DNA of 64,000 nucleotides. Source: Sphingomonas lacunae. GTDB taxonomy: Bacteria > Pseudomonadota > Alphaproteobacteria > Sphingomonadales > Sphingomonadaceae. A program made the position numbers and the translations under genes. Under the pieces are notes generated by a model. That model made no database searches. It was not told where the DNA came from and saw only the letters and a list, made by a program, of their open reading frames with translations. Where the stretch lies: assembly GCF_012979535.1 (NCBI RefSeq), contig NZ_CP053015.1, positions 2,046,001 to 2,110,000 of the forward strand, given 5' to 3'. Positions 1 to 8,819 of the stretch are shown piece after piece (within the stretch, counting starts at the first letter, position 1; each line of letters opens with the position of its first letter).

Positions 1-2
1 AC

Positions 3-407
3 AGCAAAAGGCTCGTCGCTGAGGCCGGCTTTGCCGGCGAGATTGTCGAAGGCGTGGGAGAGGAAATCCCCTTCGCCACCGACCGCTTTGACACGGTGGT
101 TACGACCTTCACCCTTTGTTCGGTCAATGATCCCGCACAGGTGCTTCAGGAAATCAAGCGCGTGCTCAAACCTGGCGGCACAGCCGTTTTTCTGGAGCAT
201 GGCCGCGCGCCCGATGCAGACGTCCGTAAATGGCAGAGCCGCATCGAACCGCTTTGGAAACGCATGGCCGGGAACTGCCACCTGACCCGCCCCATTGCGG
301 ACGCCTATGAGTCTGCCGGTTTCAAGACCGAGCGCATGGGCAGCCGCTATATGCCCAAGACACCTCGCCCGGTCGGATGGCTCGAATGGGGTGTGGCGCG
401 GGTTTGA
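3..407 (+). CDS. SAM-dependent methyltransferase, C-terminal part (5' end outside window)
   Basis: The reading frame is open from the first bases, so the gene starts before the window; about 134 residues are visible. The stretch DRFDTVVTTFTLCSV, followed by a helix ending in VLKPGG, matches motifs IV to VI of class I (Rossmann-fold) methyltransferases of the UbiE/Methyltransf_11 type. These transfer a methyl group from S-adenosylmethionine. The glycine-rich SAM-binding motif I must lie upstream. The end with a Met-Gly-Ser-Arg-Tyr-Met segment resembles small phospholipid or thiol methyltransferases, but the substrate cannot be fixed. It converges on the next gene with only 8 bases between the stops. 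Confidence 0.85.
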   Translation, partial: SKRLVAEAGFAGEIVEGVGEEIPFATDRFDTVVTTFTLCSVNDPAQVLQEIKRVLKPGGTAVFLEHGRAPDADVRKWQSRIEPLWKRMAGNCHLTRPIADAYESAGFKTERMGSRYMPKTPRPVGWLEWGVARV

Positions 408-415
408 GAGCTGGA

Positions 416-1132
416 TTAAAGGCTGTTGCAGCCGCTGCTGGCCCGCCCATAGCTGAAACCCCAAGTGCGCCATCCTGTGCCGTCGACATGAAAGCGTGCG
501 ACCTGATTATGCTGTGGCTTGGCCGGATCATAATAGGCGCCCAGTCCCCATTTTGATCGCGCTCCCGCCTGCCGCCAGCGGGCACAGAGCTTGGTAAAGC
601 TAGTGACGGTATCGGGTTGATCGAGGGGGATCAGGTCAAGAGCGGCAAAGGTCAAGTGCCGGCTGTTGCTGGCACCTTTTGAACAGGCATTAAGGGCTTC
701 AAGACGAAAGGCTGAGGCGACTTCCACCCGACCAACTGCCGGGATCGCTTCTTCCTTCACCAGCTTCAATGCGTGCAGGATATTGGGCCAATAGTTTCGG
801 GGTGGCAGGATAAAGGGATCGACCCGGCATCGAGCGCTGGCATTGCTGTTTGTCCTCAGCAGGGTCCAGCTGGGGACCAGGTCGGCATATCCATGGTCTG
901 TAATGAACCTTTCGAATGCGGCAAATTCTGCTGCGCGGCCCGGAACAGCATAGACCCATGTTTGAAAGGCATCGCGTCGCGCGGTTGCTGGTATAGGACT
1001 TGGGCGATCAGTCAGGCTGTCAACTATCGGGCGCCGCCATGGACATGATGACCAAAAAGTGCAGGCGAGGCCAGCCGCGGCAAGAGTGATAACAAGGGTC
1101 AGGCCCCAAAAGGCGACCCATCCGCGCCTCAC
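416..1132 (-). CDS. M15-family D,D-peptidase-like protein, membrane anchored
   Basis: This is a 238-residue protein with one N-terminal hydrophobic segment (about residues 6-28), which would anchor it in the membrane or export it. The C-terminal half carries NSRHLTFAALDLIP and later ARFHVDG. This His...Asp...His arrangement is that of zinc ligands in the M15 (VanY/DD-carboxypeptidase, Peptidase_M15_3) fold, so a role in trimming peptidoglycan cross-links in the periplasm is likely. It starts at GTG and overlaps the stop of the upstream trhO by four bases (GTGA), which suggests translational coupling. The catalytic assignment is inferred from motifs only. Confidence 0.75.
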   Translation of the reverse strand: MRRGWVAFWGLTLVITLAAAGLACTFWSSCPWRRPIVDSLTDRPSPIPATARRDAFQTWVYAVPGRAAEFAAFERFITDHGYADLVPSWTLLRTNSNASARCRVDPFILPPRNYWPNILHALKLVKEEAIPAVGRVEVASAFRLEALNACSKGASNSRHLTFAALDLIPLDQPDTVTSFTKLCARWRQAGARSKWGLGAYYDPAKPQHNQVARFHVDGTGWRTWGFSYGRASSGCNSL

Positions 1133-2022
1133 GCTTTGCCAGCATCCGCCATTGCAGCAAACTGCCGGTGGCGCTCAGCATAGCGCGCCCGGTCTTCGTC
1201 GGTGCGCTCATGGGCGCAATGGTGGCACTGCTGTCCTTCTATATAGTCAGGCAGCGCTCGGTCTGAGTCGCTCAACGGCATCCGACAGGCACGGCACAGC
1301 TGATGCTCGCCCTCGACCAACCCATGGCCGACACTGACCCGCTCATCAAAAACGAAGCAATCGCCCTGCCACAGGCTTTCGCTTGTCGGCACTTTCTCCA
1401 GATAGTTGAGGATGCCGCCTTTCAGGTGAGCCACATCCTCTACCCCCTCGGCACGGAGAAAAGCTGTCGACTTCTCGCAACGGATGCCGCCAGTGCAGAA
1501 CATGGCAATGCGCTTTCCAGCAAAGTCTTCAGCATGGGCACGCCACCAATCGGGGAATTCGCCAAAGCTACGGGTCACCGGGTTGATGGCCCGATGGAAC
1601 GTGCCGATTGCCACCTCATAGTCGTTGCGCGTATCGATCACGATGGTGTCGGGGTCGCTAATCAGCGCGTTCCACTCTTCGGGTGCGACATAGCGGCCGA
1701 CATTGCGCGACGGATCGACGCCCGGCACACCCAATGTGACGATCTCCTTCTTCAGCCGCACCTTCATCCGGCGGAACGGTGTTACTGATGCGGTCGAATA
1801 TTTCACGTCAAGTCCGGCACAGCCGGGTAGGGTACGGATATGGTCGAGCACCGCAGCTATGGTGTCTGGCTCCCCCGCAATGGTCCCGTTGATACCTTCC
1901 CGGGCAAGCAGCAGTGTGCCGCAGATGCCCAGCGACCGGCACAAGTCGAGCAGGGGCTGACGTAACGCAGCCGGGTCGTCGAATGGTGCGAACTGATAGA
2001 GGGCGGCAACTGTCAAGCTCAT
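1129..2022 (-). CDS. trhO: tRNA uridine(34) hydroxylase, rhodanese family
   Basis: TrhO (formerly YceA) makes 5-hydroxyuridine at the wobble position of certain tRNAs. The protein has an N-terminal acylphosphatase-like domain (about residues 5-95), then a rhodanese domain with the active-site loop CTGGIRC at residues 176-182, and a C-terminal cysteine-rich segment (CRACRMP, CHHCAHE) that probably binds zinc. I chose the ATG at 2022 because family homology begins at once; ATGs at 2034 and further upstream are also open. It lies 126 bases after rpsD, beyond a strong terminator, and is translationally coupled to the M15 peptidase gene downstream. Confidence 0.9.
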   Translation of the reverse strand: MSLTVAALYQFAPFDDPAALRQPLLDLCRSLGICGTLLLAREGINGTIAGEPDTIAAVLDHIRTLPGCAGLDVKYSTASVTPFRRMKVRLKKEIVTLGVPGVDPSRNVGRYVAPEEWNALISDPDTIVIDTRNDYEVAIGTFHRAINPVTRSFGEFPDWWRAHAEDFAGKRIAMFCTGGIRCEKSTAFLRAEGVEDVAHLKGGILNYLEKVPTSESLWQGDCFVFDERVSVGHGLVEGEHQLCRACRMPLSDSDRALPDYIEGQQCHHCAHERTDEDRARYAERHRQFAAMADAGKA

Positions 2023-2094
2023 CGGCGGTCCCATAACCGGAAATATGTGCCTTGGGGAGAGGTCGTGCCCTGCCGTCCGAAAACGCCAAAGCAA

Positions 2095-2124
2095 AAGGGC
2101 CGGAACCCGTCGGTTCCGGCCCTT
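2095..2124 (-). terminator. Rho-independent terminator after rpsD
   Basis: A perfect 13-bp stem (2095-2107 with 2112-2124) closes a 4-base loop. On the minus strand it is followed by a T-rich run (complement of 2085-2094). It lies between the rpsD stop and the trhO start and should end rpsD transcription. Confidence 0.85.
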
Positions 2125-2148
2125 CTTTCTGCCGATATCCCGAAGGGA

Positions 2149-2760
2149 TCAGCGCGAATAGAATTCGACGACCAGATTCGGTTCCATCTTCACCGGATAG
2201 GGCACTTCGTCGAGCGTCGGAACGCGAACGAAGGTCACCTTGGTGCCGTCAACCGAAATATAGTCGGGCAGGTCACGCTCAGGCAGGGCCTGCGCTTCAG
2301 CAACCAGCGCCATTTCCTGAGCCTTCTTACCAAGCGTCACTTCGTCGCCCGGCTTCACCTGACGGCTGGCAATGTTGCAGCGCACGCCATTGACGAACAC
2401 GTGACCATGGCTGACCAGCTGACGGGCGGCAAAGATGGTCGGGGCGAACTTGGCGCGATAGACTAGGGCGTCGAGGCGGCGCTCGAGCAGACCGATCAGA
2501 TTCTGGCTGGTGTCACCCTTCTGACGGGCGGCTTCCGAATAGGCACGCTTGAACTGCTTTTCGGTGACGTCACCATAATAGCCCTTGAGCTTCTGCTTGG
2601 CGCGCAGCTGCAGACCGAAGTCCGACACCTTGCCCTTGCGGCGCTGGCCATGCTGGCCGGGGCCATATTCGCGGCGGTTCACCGGGGATTTCGGACGGCC
2701 CCAGATGTTTTCGCCCAGACGGCGGTCAATCTTGTACTTGGCGCTATGGCGCTTCGACAT
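2149..2760 (-). CDS. rpsD: 30S ribosomal protein S4
   Basis: This 203-residue protein has the usual S4 length. S4 binds 16S rRNA first and nucleates assembly of the small subunit. The N-terminal part ([20 protein letters not shown]) matches the alphaproteobacterial form, which lacks zinc cysteines here. The central S4 RNA-binding domain (about residues 94-155, [22 protein letters not shown]) is clear. A GGAG ribosome-binding site lies seven bases before the ATG. The gene stands alone, as in other alphaproteobacteria, between a 5' leader with a strong hairpin and a strong terminator. Confidence 0.98.
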   Translation of the reverse strand: MSKRHSAKYKIDRRLGENIWGRPKSPVNRREYGPGQHGQRRKGKVSDFGLQLRAKQKLKGYYGDVTEKQFKRAYSEAARQKGDTSQNLIGLLERRLDALVYRAKFAPTIFAARQLVSHGHVFVNGVRCNIASRQVKPGDEVTLGKKAQEMALVAEAQALPERDLPDYISVDGTKVTFVRVPTLDEVPYPVKMEPNLVVEFYSR

Positions 2761-2781
2761 AGGTCACTCCATGTGTGTCAT

Positions 2782-2804
2782 CATCATCGCACCATGCGAT
2801 GATG
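2782..2804 (-). promoter_or_regulatory. Hairpin in the 5' leader of rpsD
   Basis: A perfect 10-bp inverted repeat (2782-2791 with 2795-2804) has a 3-base loop. It lies 21 bases upstream of the rpsD start, just outside the ribosome-binding site. S4 is a known translational autoregulator in several bacteria, so a regulatory leader is possible. That is inference: the hairpin does not match a leader structure I know. Confidence 0.45.
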
Positions 2805-2961
2805 CAAAACCCGGAACCACCCGTCAGACCAACTATGTCTGACGCGACCATCGCTTCACCGGGTGTGCGGGGTCATGTGTGGAAGACGCGCGCCCTAGGG
2901 CACGGACAGGATTCGGTCAACCCCGGCTGGATTTGCCGGAATGATGCGCTATGGAGCCGCC

Positions 2962-3276
2962 ATGACTGACCAGCCCCTGCACCCCGACGAATGCCAGACC
3001 ATGCGGGATGTCCGCGCCGGTGTCGATGCGACCGACGCGGCCCTCATCAAGCTGCTCGAAATCCGCTTCGGCTATATGCGTGCTGCGGCACGCATCAAGG
3101 ACGACCGAAATGTGGTGCGTGACGAGGCGCGCAAGGCGCAGGTCATTGCACAGGCAGTGACGCTGGGGGAGGCCGCGGGCATTCCAGCGGCTCACATCCG
3201 TTCGGTCTGGGAAGAGTTGGTGGAACAATCCATCGCCTATGAACTGGGCGTATGGGATGCAACGCGCCAGGGCTGA
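2962..3276 (+). CDS. Chorismate mutase, AroQ type (small)
   Basis: This 104-residue, all-helical protein is a monofunctional chorismate mutase of the AroQ/PchB type, turning chorismate into prephenate for phenylalanine and tyrosine. Helix 1 has the signature spacing around VRAGVDATDAALIKLLEIRF, followed by RAAARIKDD and the C-terminal EELVEQSIAYE. The ATG at 2962 is chosen because GGAG lies six bases upstream; the upstream in-frame ATGs at 2941 and 2944 lack this. PchB-like isochorismate pyruvate lyase activity cannot be excluded. A second AroQ gene lies at 20001. The gene converges with trmJ. Confidence 0.85.
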   Translation: MTDQPLHPDECQTMRDVRAGVDATDAALIKLLEIRFGYMRAAARIKDDRNVVRDEARKAQVIAQAVTLGEAAGIPAAHIRSVWEELVEQSIAYELGVWDATRQG

Positions 3277-3297
3277 ACGACACAAGTCGTTACCGAC

Positions 3298-4032
3298 TTA
3301 GCGCGGCCCCCGTTCGATCCCGCGCAAAATGCCGCGCATCATCTGCACTTCCTTCGCCGTCCAGCGAGGCTTGGTCAACAAGGTGCGGATGTTGCGCAAC
3401 GTGGTCACCTTACGCGATTCCGGCTGGAAATAGTCGATCTTCTCCAGCATCTCATTGGTGGCTCCGATCAGGCCTTCCAGGTCCGTCTGCGGTGCCGGTG
3501 GGTCGAGATCGGCAAGCGGCGGCTGGGCGAGTTCGACACCTTTCGACCATTCATAGGCGGCAATGATCACTGCCTGGGCGAGGTTGAGCGAGCCAAATTC
3601 CGGATTGATCGGTACTGTCAGAATCATTCGGGCCAGAGCAACATCGTCGGAATCTAGGCCCGATCGTTCCGGACCGAACACCAGCGCCGAAAGCCCTGCC
3701 TCACCATGGATGATCGTTGCAGCCTCAGCAGGATCCACCACCGGCATGACCAGATCACGCCGCCTTACAGTCGTCGCAAAAACCTGCGAACAGTCGGCCA
3801 CTGCCTCGGCCAGCGTCTCATGCACCGTCGCATTGGCCAGCACGATGTCGGCACCTGACGCGGCCGGTCCAGCCGAAGGGTTGGGCCAGCCGTCGCGTGG
3901 CGCGACCAGCCGCATTTGGGTCAGCCCGAAATTGAGCATCGCGCGCGCCGCCTTGCCGATATTCTCACCCAGCTGCGGCCTGACCAGAACAATGACCGGC
4001 GGTGGGGCTTGGACCGTCACGCTGCCGCTCAT
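3298..4032 (-). CDS. trmJ: tRNA (cytidine/uridine-2'-O-)-methyltransferase, SPOUT family
   Basis: TrmJ methylates the 2'-hydroxyl of residue 32 in the anticodon loop of several tRNAs. The 244-residue protein has the SPOUT N-terminus [19 protein letters not shown], the middle motif FGPERSGL, and [17 protein letters not shown], which forms the SAM-binding knot. It is the last gene of the leftward run rpiB-glyA-orf-nrdR-trmJ and overlaps nrdR by four bases (ATGA). The length is normal for the family. Confidence 0.92.
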   Translation of the reverse strand: MSGSVTVQAPPPVIVLVRPQLGENIGKAARAMLNFGLTQMRLVAPRDGWPNPSAGPAASGADIVLANATVHETLAEAVADCSQVFATTVRRRDLVMPVVDPAEAATIIHGEAGLSALVFGPERSGLDSDDVALARMILTVPINPEFGSLNLAQAVIIAAYEWSKGVELAQPPLADLDPPAPQTDLEGLIGATNEMLEKIDYFQPESRKVTTLRNIRTLLTKPRWTAKEVQMMRGILRGIERGPR

Positions 4033-4490
4033 TCTCCGCTGATATCCCGGATACTGGCAGCAAATTCCTCGAAATCGCGGGCTTCGGCGAAGTCGCGATA
4101 GACGCTGGCAAAACGAATGTAGGCAACGCTGTCAATGGACTTCAGGGCTTCCATTACCCGGGCGCCGATTTCCTGCGTAGAGACCTCGGCATCGCCCTGG
4201 GTTTCCAGCGCGCGCTGTATGGTCGATACCAGCCGGTCTATGCCAGCGGTATCGATGGGCCGCTTGCGACATGCAATCGCAACGGACCGCAACAACTTGT
4301 CTCGGTCAAAGGGTTCGCGCTGGCCATTGGTCTTGACGACCGTAACTTCGCGCAGCTGAATGCGCTCAAATGTCGTGAAGCGCGCTTCGCACTTCTCGCA
4401 TTGCCGCCTGCGGCGGATAGCCGCCCCGTCCTCGGTGGGGCGACTATCCTTGACCTGGCTGTCTTCATGGCCACAGGCGGGGCATTTCAT
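4029..4490 (-). CDS. nrdR: Transcriptional repressor NrdR
   Basis: NrdR is the nucleotide-sensing repressor of ribonucleotide reductase genes. The 153-residue protein has an N-terminal zinc ribbon with two cysteine pairs (CPAC, CEKC), followed by an ATP-cone domain from about residue 48 ([16 protein letters not shown]). It overlaps both neighbours by four bases, which argues for one transcript with glyA. The glyA-nrdR neighbourhood is common in alphaproteobacteria. No NrdR target gene lies in the window. Confidence 0.97.
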   Translation of the reverse strand: MKCPACGHEDSQVKDSRPTEDGAAIRRRRQCEKCEARFTTFERIQLREVTVVKTNGQREPFDRDKLLRSVAIACRKRPIDTAGIDRLVSTIQRALETQGDAEVSTQEIGARVMEALKSIDSVAYIRFASVYRDFAEARDFEEFAASIRDISGE

Positions 4491-4789
4491 TCGCTTTTTT
4501 GCGCCTGTCGATAGGCCACATAGCCGGCGCCGGCGATGAGCCCGAGCGGCAGCGACATGAACGGCAGGACCGCCCCGGCCACCGCGCCAATAGCTGCACC
4601 GGCCGCGATCTTGGGTGCCTTTTCATTCTTCAGCACGTCCTGTCCGACGCGGCTGACCTCATCCACCGTCTTGTCGGCAAATTCGACAAACTGGTCGAGC
4701 AGATCCTTGGCCACGTCAGAAGGGCTGGTCGATTCGCGGACGAACTCGCTGCCGTCATTATGGGCTTTTTCGGTGGTTTTCTTTGACAT
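4487..4789 (-). CDS. Small protein with glycine-zipper membrane segment
   Basis: I do not recognise a named family. From the ATG at 4789 (GGAG six bases upstream) it is 100 residues. The N-terminal half is charged and helical ([20 protein letters not shown]). The C-terminal half is a glycine/alanine-rich hydrophobic hairpin (about residues 61-92, with repeated GAxxG spacing). This suggests a small inner-membrane protein. It sits between glyA and nrdR and overlaps nrdR by four bases. A TTG further upstream (4801) is a less likely start. Confidence 0.75.
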   Translation of the reverse strand: MSKKTTEKAHNDGSEFVRESTSPSDVAKDLLDQFVEFADKTVDEVSRVGQDVLKNEKAPKIAAGAAIGAVAGAVLPFMSLPLGLIAGAGYVAYRQAQKSE

Positions 4790-4826
4790 GATCAACTCCA
4801 ATCAAACCCTTGCCGTGTTACCTGTA

Positions 4827-6143
4827 TCACACACCAGGGTAGATTGGGAAGCGCTCACATAGGGCACGCACCCGCTGGCGCACATTGGCCTCGACTTCGG
4901 GGTCGCCATGCTCGCCCTTGGCGCGCAGTCCGTCGAGCACATCGGCGACCATGTCACCGATCATCTCGAACTCGGCGATGCCGAATCCGCGCGTCGTGCC
5001 GGCTGGTGAGCCGACGCGGATGCCGCTGGTCTTGGTCGGCGGCTGCGGGTCGTTGGGAATGCCATTCTTGTTGCAGGTGATGCCGGCCCGCTCCAGCGCC
5101 TCGTCGGCGTCGCGGCCGGTCACGCCCAGCGGCGTCAGATCGACCAGCGCGAGGTGTGTGTCGGTGCCGCCCGACACGAGGTTGCAGCCTCGCGCCTTGA
5201 GCCGCGCCGCCAGCGCCTGCGCATTGGCGACGACCGCCTTGCAATAATCGACATATTCGGGACGCAGCGCCTCGCCGAACGCCACCGCCTTGGCGGCGAT
5301 GACATGGACCAGCGGACCGCCCTGCAGGCCGGGGAACACCGCCGAGTTGATCCGCTTGGCCAGCGTCTCGTCGTTGGTAAGGATCATGCCGCCACGCGGC
5401 CCGCGCAGCGTCTTGTGCGTCGTCGTCGTCGCGATGTGGGCATGCGGGAAGGGCGATGGGTGGACGCCAGCGGCAACGAGGCCCGAGAAGTGCGCCATGT
5501 CGACGAGGAACAGCGCGCCAACATCATCGGCAATCGCGCGGAACCGGGCAAAGTCGATGATGCGCGGATAGGCAGAGCCGCCAGCGATGATCAGCGCCGG
5601 CTTGTGCTCACGCGCCAGCGCCTCGACCTGGTCATAGTCGATAAGGTGGGTTTCCGGGTTCACGCCATATTGGACGGCGTTGAACCACTTGCCCGACATG
5701 GCCGGGGCCGCACCGTGCGTCAGGTGGCCACCGGCATCGAGGCTCATGCCCATGATCGTCGCGCCCGGCTTGACCAGCGCCAGCATCACCGCACCATTAG
5801 CCTGCGCGCCCGAATGCGGCTGCACATTGGCAAAACCGCAGCCGAACAACTGCTTTGCCCGCTCGATCGCCAGCGTTTCGACCGTGTCCGAAGGGGCGCA
5901 GCCCTGATAATAGCGCTTGCCCGGATAGCCCTCGGCATATTTGTTGGTGAAGACCGACCCTTGCGCCTCAAGCACCGCCTTGGAGACGATGTTTTCCGAA
6001 GCAATCAGTTCGATCTGATATTGCTCGCGGTCCAGTTCGGCGCGGATTGCATCGGCGACGGCGGTATCGGTGGCGGCAACGCCTTCGCTGAAAAATCCGG
6101 CAGAGCGGATGGCGGGAGCGGCTTCAAGCGTGGTGGTGGACAT
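4827..6143 (-). CDS. glyA: Serine hydroxymethyltransferase
   Basis: GlyA converts serine and tetrahydrofolate into glycine and 5,10-methylene-tetrahydrofolate, the main one-carbon source of the cell. The 438-residue protein has the PLP-binding lysine in [14 protein letters not shown], the N-terminal [10 protein letters not shown] motif and the C-terminal [15 protein letters not shown]. The length is typical for the family. It follows rpiB by 27 bases and precedes the small membrane protein by 37 bases in the same run. No glycine riboswitch is visible upstream because rpiB is adjacent. Confidence 0.98.
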   Translation of the reverse strand: MSTTTLEAAPAIRSAGFFSEGVAATDTAVADAIRAELDREQYQIELIASENIVSKAVLEAQGSVFTNKYAEGYPGKRYYQGCAPSDTVETLAIERAKQLFGCGFANVQPHSGAQANGAVMLALVKPGATIMGMSLDAGGHLTHGAAPAMSGKWFNAVQYGVNPETHLIDYDQVEALAREHKPALIIAGGSAYPRIIDFARFRAIADDVGALFLVDMAHFSGLVAAGVHPSPFPHAHIATTTTHKTLRGPRGGMILTNDETLAKRINSAVFPGLQGGPLVHVIAAKAVAFGEALRPEYVDYCKAVVANAQALAARLKARGCNLVSGGTDTHLALVDLTPLGVTGRDADEALERAGITCNKNGIPNDPQPPTKTSGIRVGSPAGTTRGFGIAEFEMIGDMVADVLDGLRAKGEHGDPEVEANVRQRVRALCERFPIYPGV

Positions 6144-6170
6144 GGGCGGGGCTCCTCATGGGGTCAGGCG

Positions 6171-6608
6171 TCAAAGGGAAGGCTGGCTCAGCTTGCCGAC
6201 CCGGCGGGCGTGGCGATCGCCACCAAATTCGGTCGAAAGAAACGCGTCGACGCAGGCCTTGGCCATGTCGATGCCGGTCAGGCGCGCGCCCATCGCCAAT
6301 ACATTGGCGTCATTATGCTCGCGTGCCAGCTTGGCCGACAGCGGCTCGCCGACCAGCGCACAACGGCAGCCGGGGTTGCGATTGACCGCGATCGAAATGC
6401 CGATGCCCGATCCGCACAGGGCAATGCCGCGCTCCGCGTCACCATCCGCCACCGCTGTCGCCAGCGCATAGCCATAGTCGGGGTAATCGACGCTGGCCTC
6501 GTCATGCGGACCCAGGTCGCTGACTGCATGTCCGGCCTCACGCAGCCAGTCGGCGAGCGCGGCTTTCAGCGCGACGGCGGCATGATCAGAAGCGATGGCG
6601 ATACGCAT
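6171..6608 (-). CDS. rpiB: Ribose-5-phosphate isomerase B
   Basis: RpiB interconverts ribose 5-phosphate and ribulose 5-phosphate in the pentose phosphate pathway. The 145-residue protein begins MRIAIASDHAA and has the active-site cysteine in GIALCGSGIGISIAVNR. It is the first gene of the leftward run ending at trmJ. The rpiB-glyA pair is conserved in alphaproteobacteria. The 259 bases upstream, up to the divergent gene at 6868, should hold its promoter; I could not fix one. Confidence 0.95.
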   Translation of the reverse strand: MRIAIASDHAAVALKAALADWLREAGHAVSDLGPHDEASVDYPDYGYALATAVADGDAERGIALCGSGIGISIAVNRNPGCRCALVGEPLSAKLAREHNDANVLAMGARLTGIDMAKACVDAFLSTEFGGDRHARRVGKLSQPSL

Positions 6609-6867
6609 GGGGCAGGGCGTCTTTCGCTGGGGCGGATTCTTGGGGCAGCCTCTAGGCGAGGTCGCACCGGATTGCCAGCGCGTTTCGCACCTGCACCATC
6701 ATGGGAATTTACGCTTTGTTAACCGATTGGCGCAATAGCGGGCCAATGGTCATCAACGCGCTTCGCAGCCTCGCAGGCTCCATTATCCCCCTCGGCATCG
6801 CTCTCGCGGTGCAGATGGCGCATTGATCCCGCTTTGAACCGCATCGCCGCTGAGCTATGCGGCGGCC

Positions 6868-7077
6868 ATGGAAACCTTGCTCGCCGTCCTGATGCTCGCT
6901 GGCTTCGCCCTTATTGGCGGCGCCTTTGTCCTGTTTCGCAGGGGTGACCGCAAAAAGGCGCTGCTCATGCTGGTGGCCGGGCTTGTCATGTTCGCCAATG
7001 TCGCCGTGCTGGTCGCGCCGACACCCAATGACCTACCGCCCGTGACCGAAAGTCGCACCAACGCGCCGCTCAAATGA
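6868..7077 (+). CDS. Small two-helix membrane protein
   Basis: This 69-residue protein is almost entirely two hydrophobic helices (about residues 4-24 and 31-50), separated by a short basic loop (FRRGDRKK). The basic loop predicts a cytoplasmic turn with both ends in the periplasm. The tail is short and polar. I know no function for it. It is followed immediately by a strong terminator hairpin, which supports a real single-gene transcript. Confidence 0.7.
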   Translation: METLLAVLMLAGFALIGGAFVLFRRGDRKKALLMLVAGLVMFANVAVLVAPTPNDLPPVTESRTNAPLK

Positions 7078-7080
7078 CAA

Positions 7081-7108
7081 AGGGCGCCGGGATTGCTCCG
7101 GGCGCCCT
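7081..7108. terminator. Terminator hairpin between convergent genes
   Basis: An 8-bp GC-rich stem (7081-7088 with 7101-7108) has a partly paired inner part. A T-rich stretch follows on the plus strand. It lies between the stops of the small membrane protein gene and the leftward hydrolase gene, so it may work in both directions. Confidence 0.75.
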
Positions 7109-7132
7109 CTGCTTTGTCTCTGTACGCCGCGT

Positions 7133-7789
7133 TCAGCGGATCGGTGAATTGGGTGCCAGTCGCATGTCGAGATAATTGTCGACTGACTTCATCAGCTGTT
7201 CCAGCTCATGTTCGAAAAAGTGGTTCGCCTTGGGGATCTCGTCATGATGGACGGTGATGCCCTTTTGCGTGCGCAGCTTCTCGACCAGCTTCACCACTGA
7301 TGCTGATGTGACGATCTCGTCGCCCAGCCCGTTGACGATGATGCCCGACGAAGGGCAGGGCGCGAGGAAGGTGAAGTCATACATGTTGGCCGGCGGCGCG
7401 ACCGAGATGAAGCCACGGATTTCCGGACGGCGCATCAACAGCTGCATGCCAATCCACGCACCAAAGCTGAACCCTGCGATCCACGTCGTCTGCGCCTCAG
7501 GGTGGATCGACTGCACCCAATCGAGCGCCGAGGCGGCATCGGACAATTCGCCAATGCCATTGTCGAACACGCCCTGAGAGCGGCCAACCCCGCGGAAGTT
7601 AAAGCGCAACGTCGCAAAACCCCGGCGGACAAAGGTCTTGTACAGCGCCTGCGTAATCCGGTCATTCATCGTGCCGCCACCCTGAGGATGCGGATGCAGG
7701 ATCAGCGCAACCGGCGCACGCGGGCGGGGTGGCGGGCTGAACCGGCCTTCAAGGCGGCCTTCGGGTCCGGGAAAAATCACGTCGGGCAT
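7133..7789 (-). CDS. Alpha/beta hydrolase of the COG2945 type
   Basis: This 218-residue cytoplasmic protein belongs to the small alpha/beta-hydrolase group COG2945. The N-terminal strand is followed by LILHPHPQGGGTMND (oxyanion region), then RFNFRGVGRSQG, the nucleophile elbow GFSFGAW (serine in the middle), and a late aspartate and histidine (GLGDE, KANHFFEH). The start at 7789 (MPDVIFPGPEG) fits the family; upstream in-frame ATGs to 7876 have no homology. The substrate is unknown. It is transcribed alone and converges with the small membrane protein gene. Confidence 0.85.
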   Translation of the reverse strand: MPDVIFPGPEGRLEGRFSPPPRPRAPVALILHPHPQGGGTMNDRITQALYKTFVRRGFATLRFNFRGVGRSQGVFDNGIGELSDAASALDWVQSIHPEAQTTWIAGFSFGAWIGMQLLMRRPEIRGFISVAPPANMYDFTFLAPCPSSGIIVNGLGDEIVTSASVVKLVEKLRTQKGITVHHDEIPKANHFFEHELEQLMKSVDNYLDMRLAPNSPIR

Positions 7790-8070
7790 GGCTGTTCTCT
7801 TTATGATGCGGCGAGTCCGGCCATCGCGGCCGGTCAAGGTAGAGTGCCAGATAGAGCGACTGTCGCGATTATGCAACTTTTGCGAATCGCTCTCAATAAA
7901 GGCTCCGGCTCAAGCGGCAATGCCCGCTTCGACTATGCCCCCGGCGCCGCCAACCTTCGCCCGTTGGCCCGCTCAGTCCGGCAGAAAATGGCGCCGGGTC
8001 AACACTTTGTTACGATTCCGGCGCCTATGGCCGACGTGACCAGACCGGCGTTCCTTGTGGAAGCCAGTAC
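7790..8070. other. Intergenic region between divergent genes
   Basis: These 281 bases separate the divergent hydrolase and membrane-protein genes and should hold both promoters. I see no RNA gene, repeat or clear regulatory palindrome in them. Confidence 0.5.
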
Positions 8071-8775
8071 ATGTTCAAACCTGCCGATGTTTCCAATGTT
8101 GCCCGGGAGCTGATCGTTTCGCGATCCTTCCGCCATGCCCTGATGCTGATCATTCCCTATGCCTGCGTGCTGGTCGGGCTCGATGTCGCGGCCCATTATG
8201 GCGATGCCACCGGCGCCGCCTTGCCGGTGCAGTTCTTCATGTCGCAAGACCGCTCCTTTGGCGAATTCCTCGAATATTCGCTGACGACAGCGTCGGCCGT
8301 GATCATGCTGCTGTTGTGGCTCCGTACCCGGACTATGCTGTTCCTCACCAGCGCGCTGCTCTTCCTGTGGATGACGCTGGATAATTCGGTCGAAATCCAC
8401 GAACGGCTGGGCTTTGTCATCGGCGCATGGGTCCCGCCCGTCGCCGGCTTGCCGGTAGCGCCCCATCACCTGGCTGAAACGATGGTGTTCGGCGCGGTAG
8501 GCCTTGTCTGGCTGGCGGGCATGGCCGTCTCCCTGCGCCGTTCAGACGCGACCGCGGCCATCTATGGCCTCATCATCATTCTGTGCATTGCCGGCGCCGC
8601 CCTGTTTGGCGTGGTGGTCGATCTGCTTACCTCCTGGGGTGACCATGGACTGGCGTTGCTCAATATCCTGTCCTTCGTCGAGGATGAGGGTGAATTCGCC
8701 ATGACAATTCTCGCCTTTGCCATCAGTGTCGCCATCTTTGACCGGGAACGGGCAACGCCGCCGCAACCCGCTTGA
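8071..8775 (+). CDS. Integral membrane protein of unknown function
   Basis: The 234-residue protein has about six hydrophobic helices, roughly at residues 23-42, 70-88, 92-108, 134-152, 162-184 and 208-225. A conserved-looking acidic/aromatic segment ([16 protein letters not shown]) follows helix three, and a second acidic patch (FVEDEGEF) precedes the last helix. Paired Glu/Asp/His residues near membrane helices could bind a metal or lipid head group, but that is only suggestion. I do not recognise the family. It is directly followed by a truncated Rhs remnant. Confidence 0.75.
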   Translation: MFKPADVSNVARELIVSRSFRHALMLIIPYACVLVGLDVAAHYGDATGAALPVQFFMSQDRSFGEFLEYSLTTASAVIMLLLWLRTRTMLFLTSALLFLWMTLDNSVEIHERLGFVIGAWVPPVAGLPVAPHHLAETMVFGAVGLVWLAGMAVSLRRSDATAAIYGLIIILCIAGAALFGVVVDLLTSWGDHGLALLNILSFVEDEGEFAMTILAFAISVAIFDRERATPPQPA

Positions 8776-8819
8776 GCCCTTGCCCCTTGCGCTTCCCCAT
8801 ATCGCCCCTGCCATGCAAT

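Noticed and set aside
5154-6722. Plus-strand frame of 522 residues opposite glyA and rpiB
   Set aside because: It is a GC-rich shadow of two clear genes, rich in Arg and His, without motifs.
6746-6826. A 26-residue hydrophobic frame upstream of the small membrane gene
   Set aside because: It starts with ATG and looks like a membrane helix, but there is no ribosome-binding site and the length is too short to judge.
8772-8819. TTG start at 8772 for the Rhs fragment
   Set aside because: The four-base overlap with the preceding gene would look like coupling, but the first 16 codons have no Rhs homology and no ribosome-binding site; I treat the fragment as a remnant.
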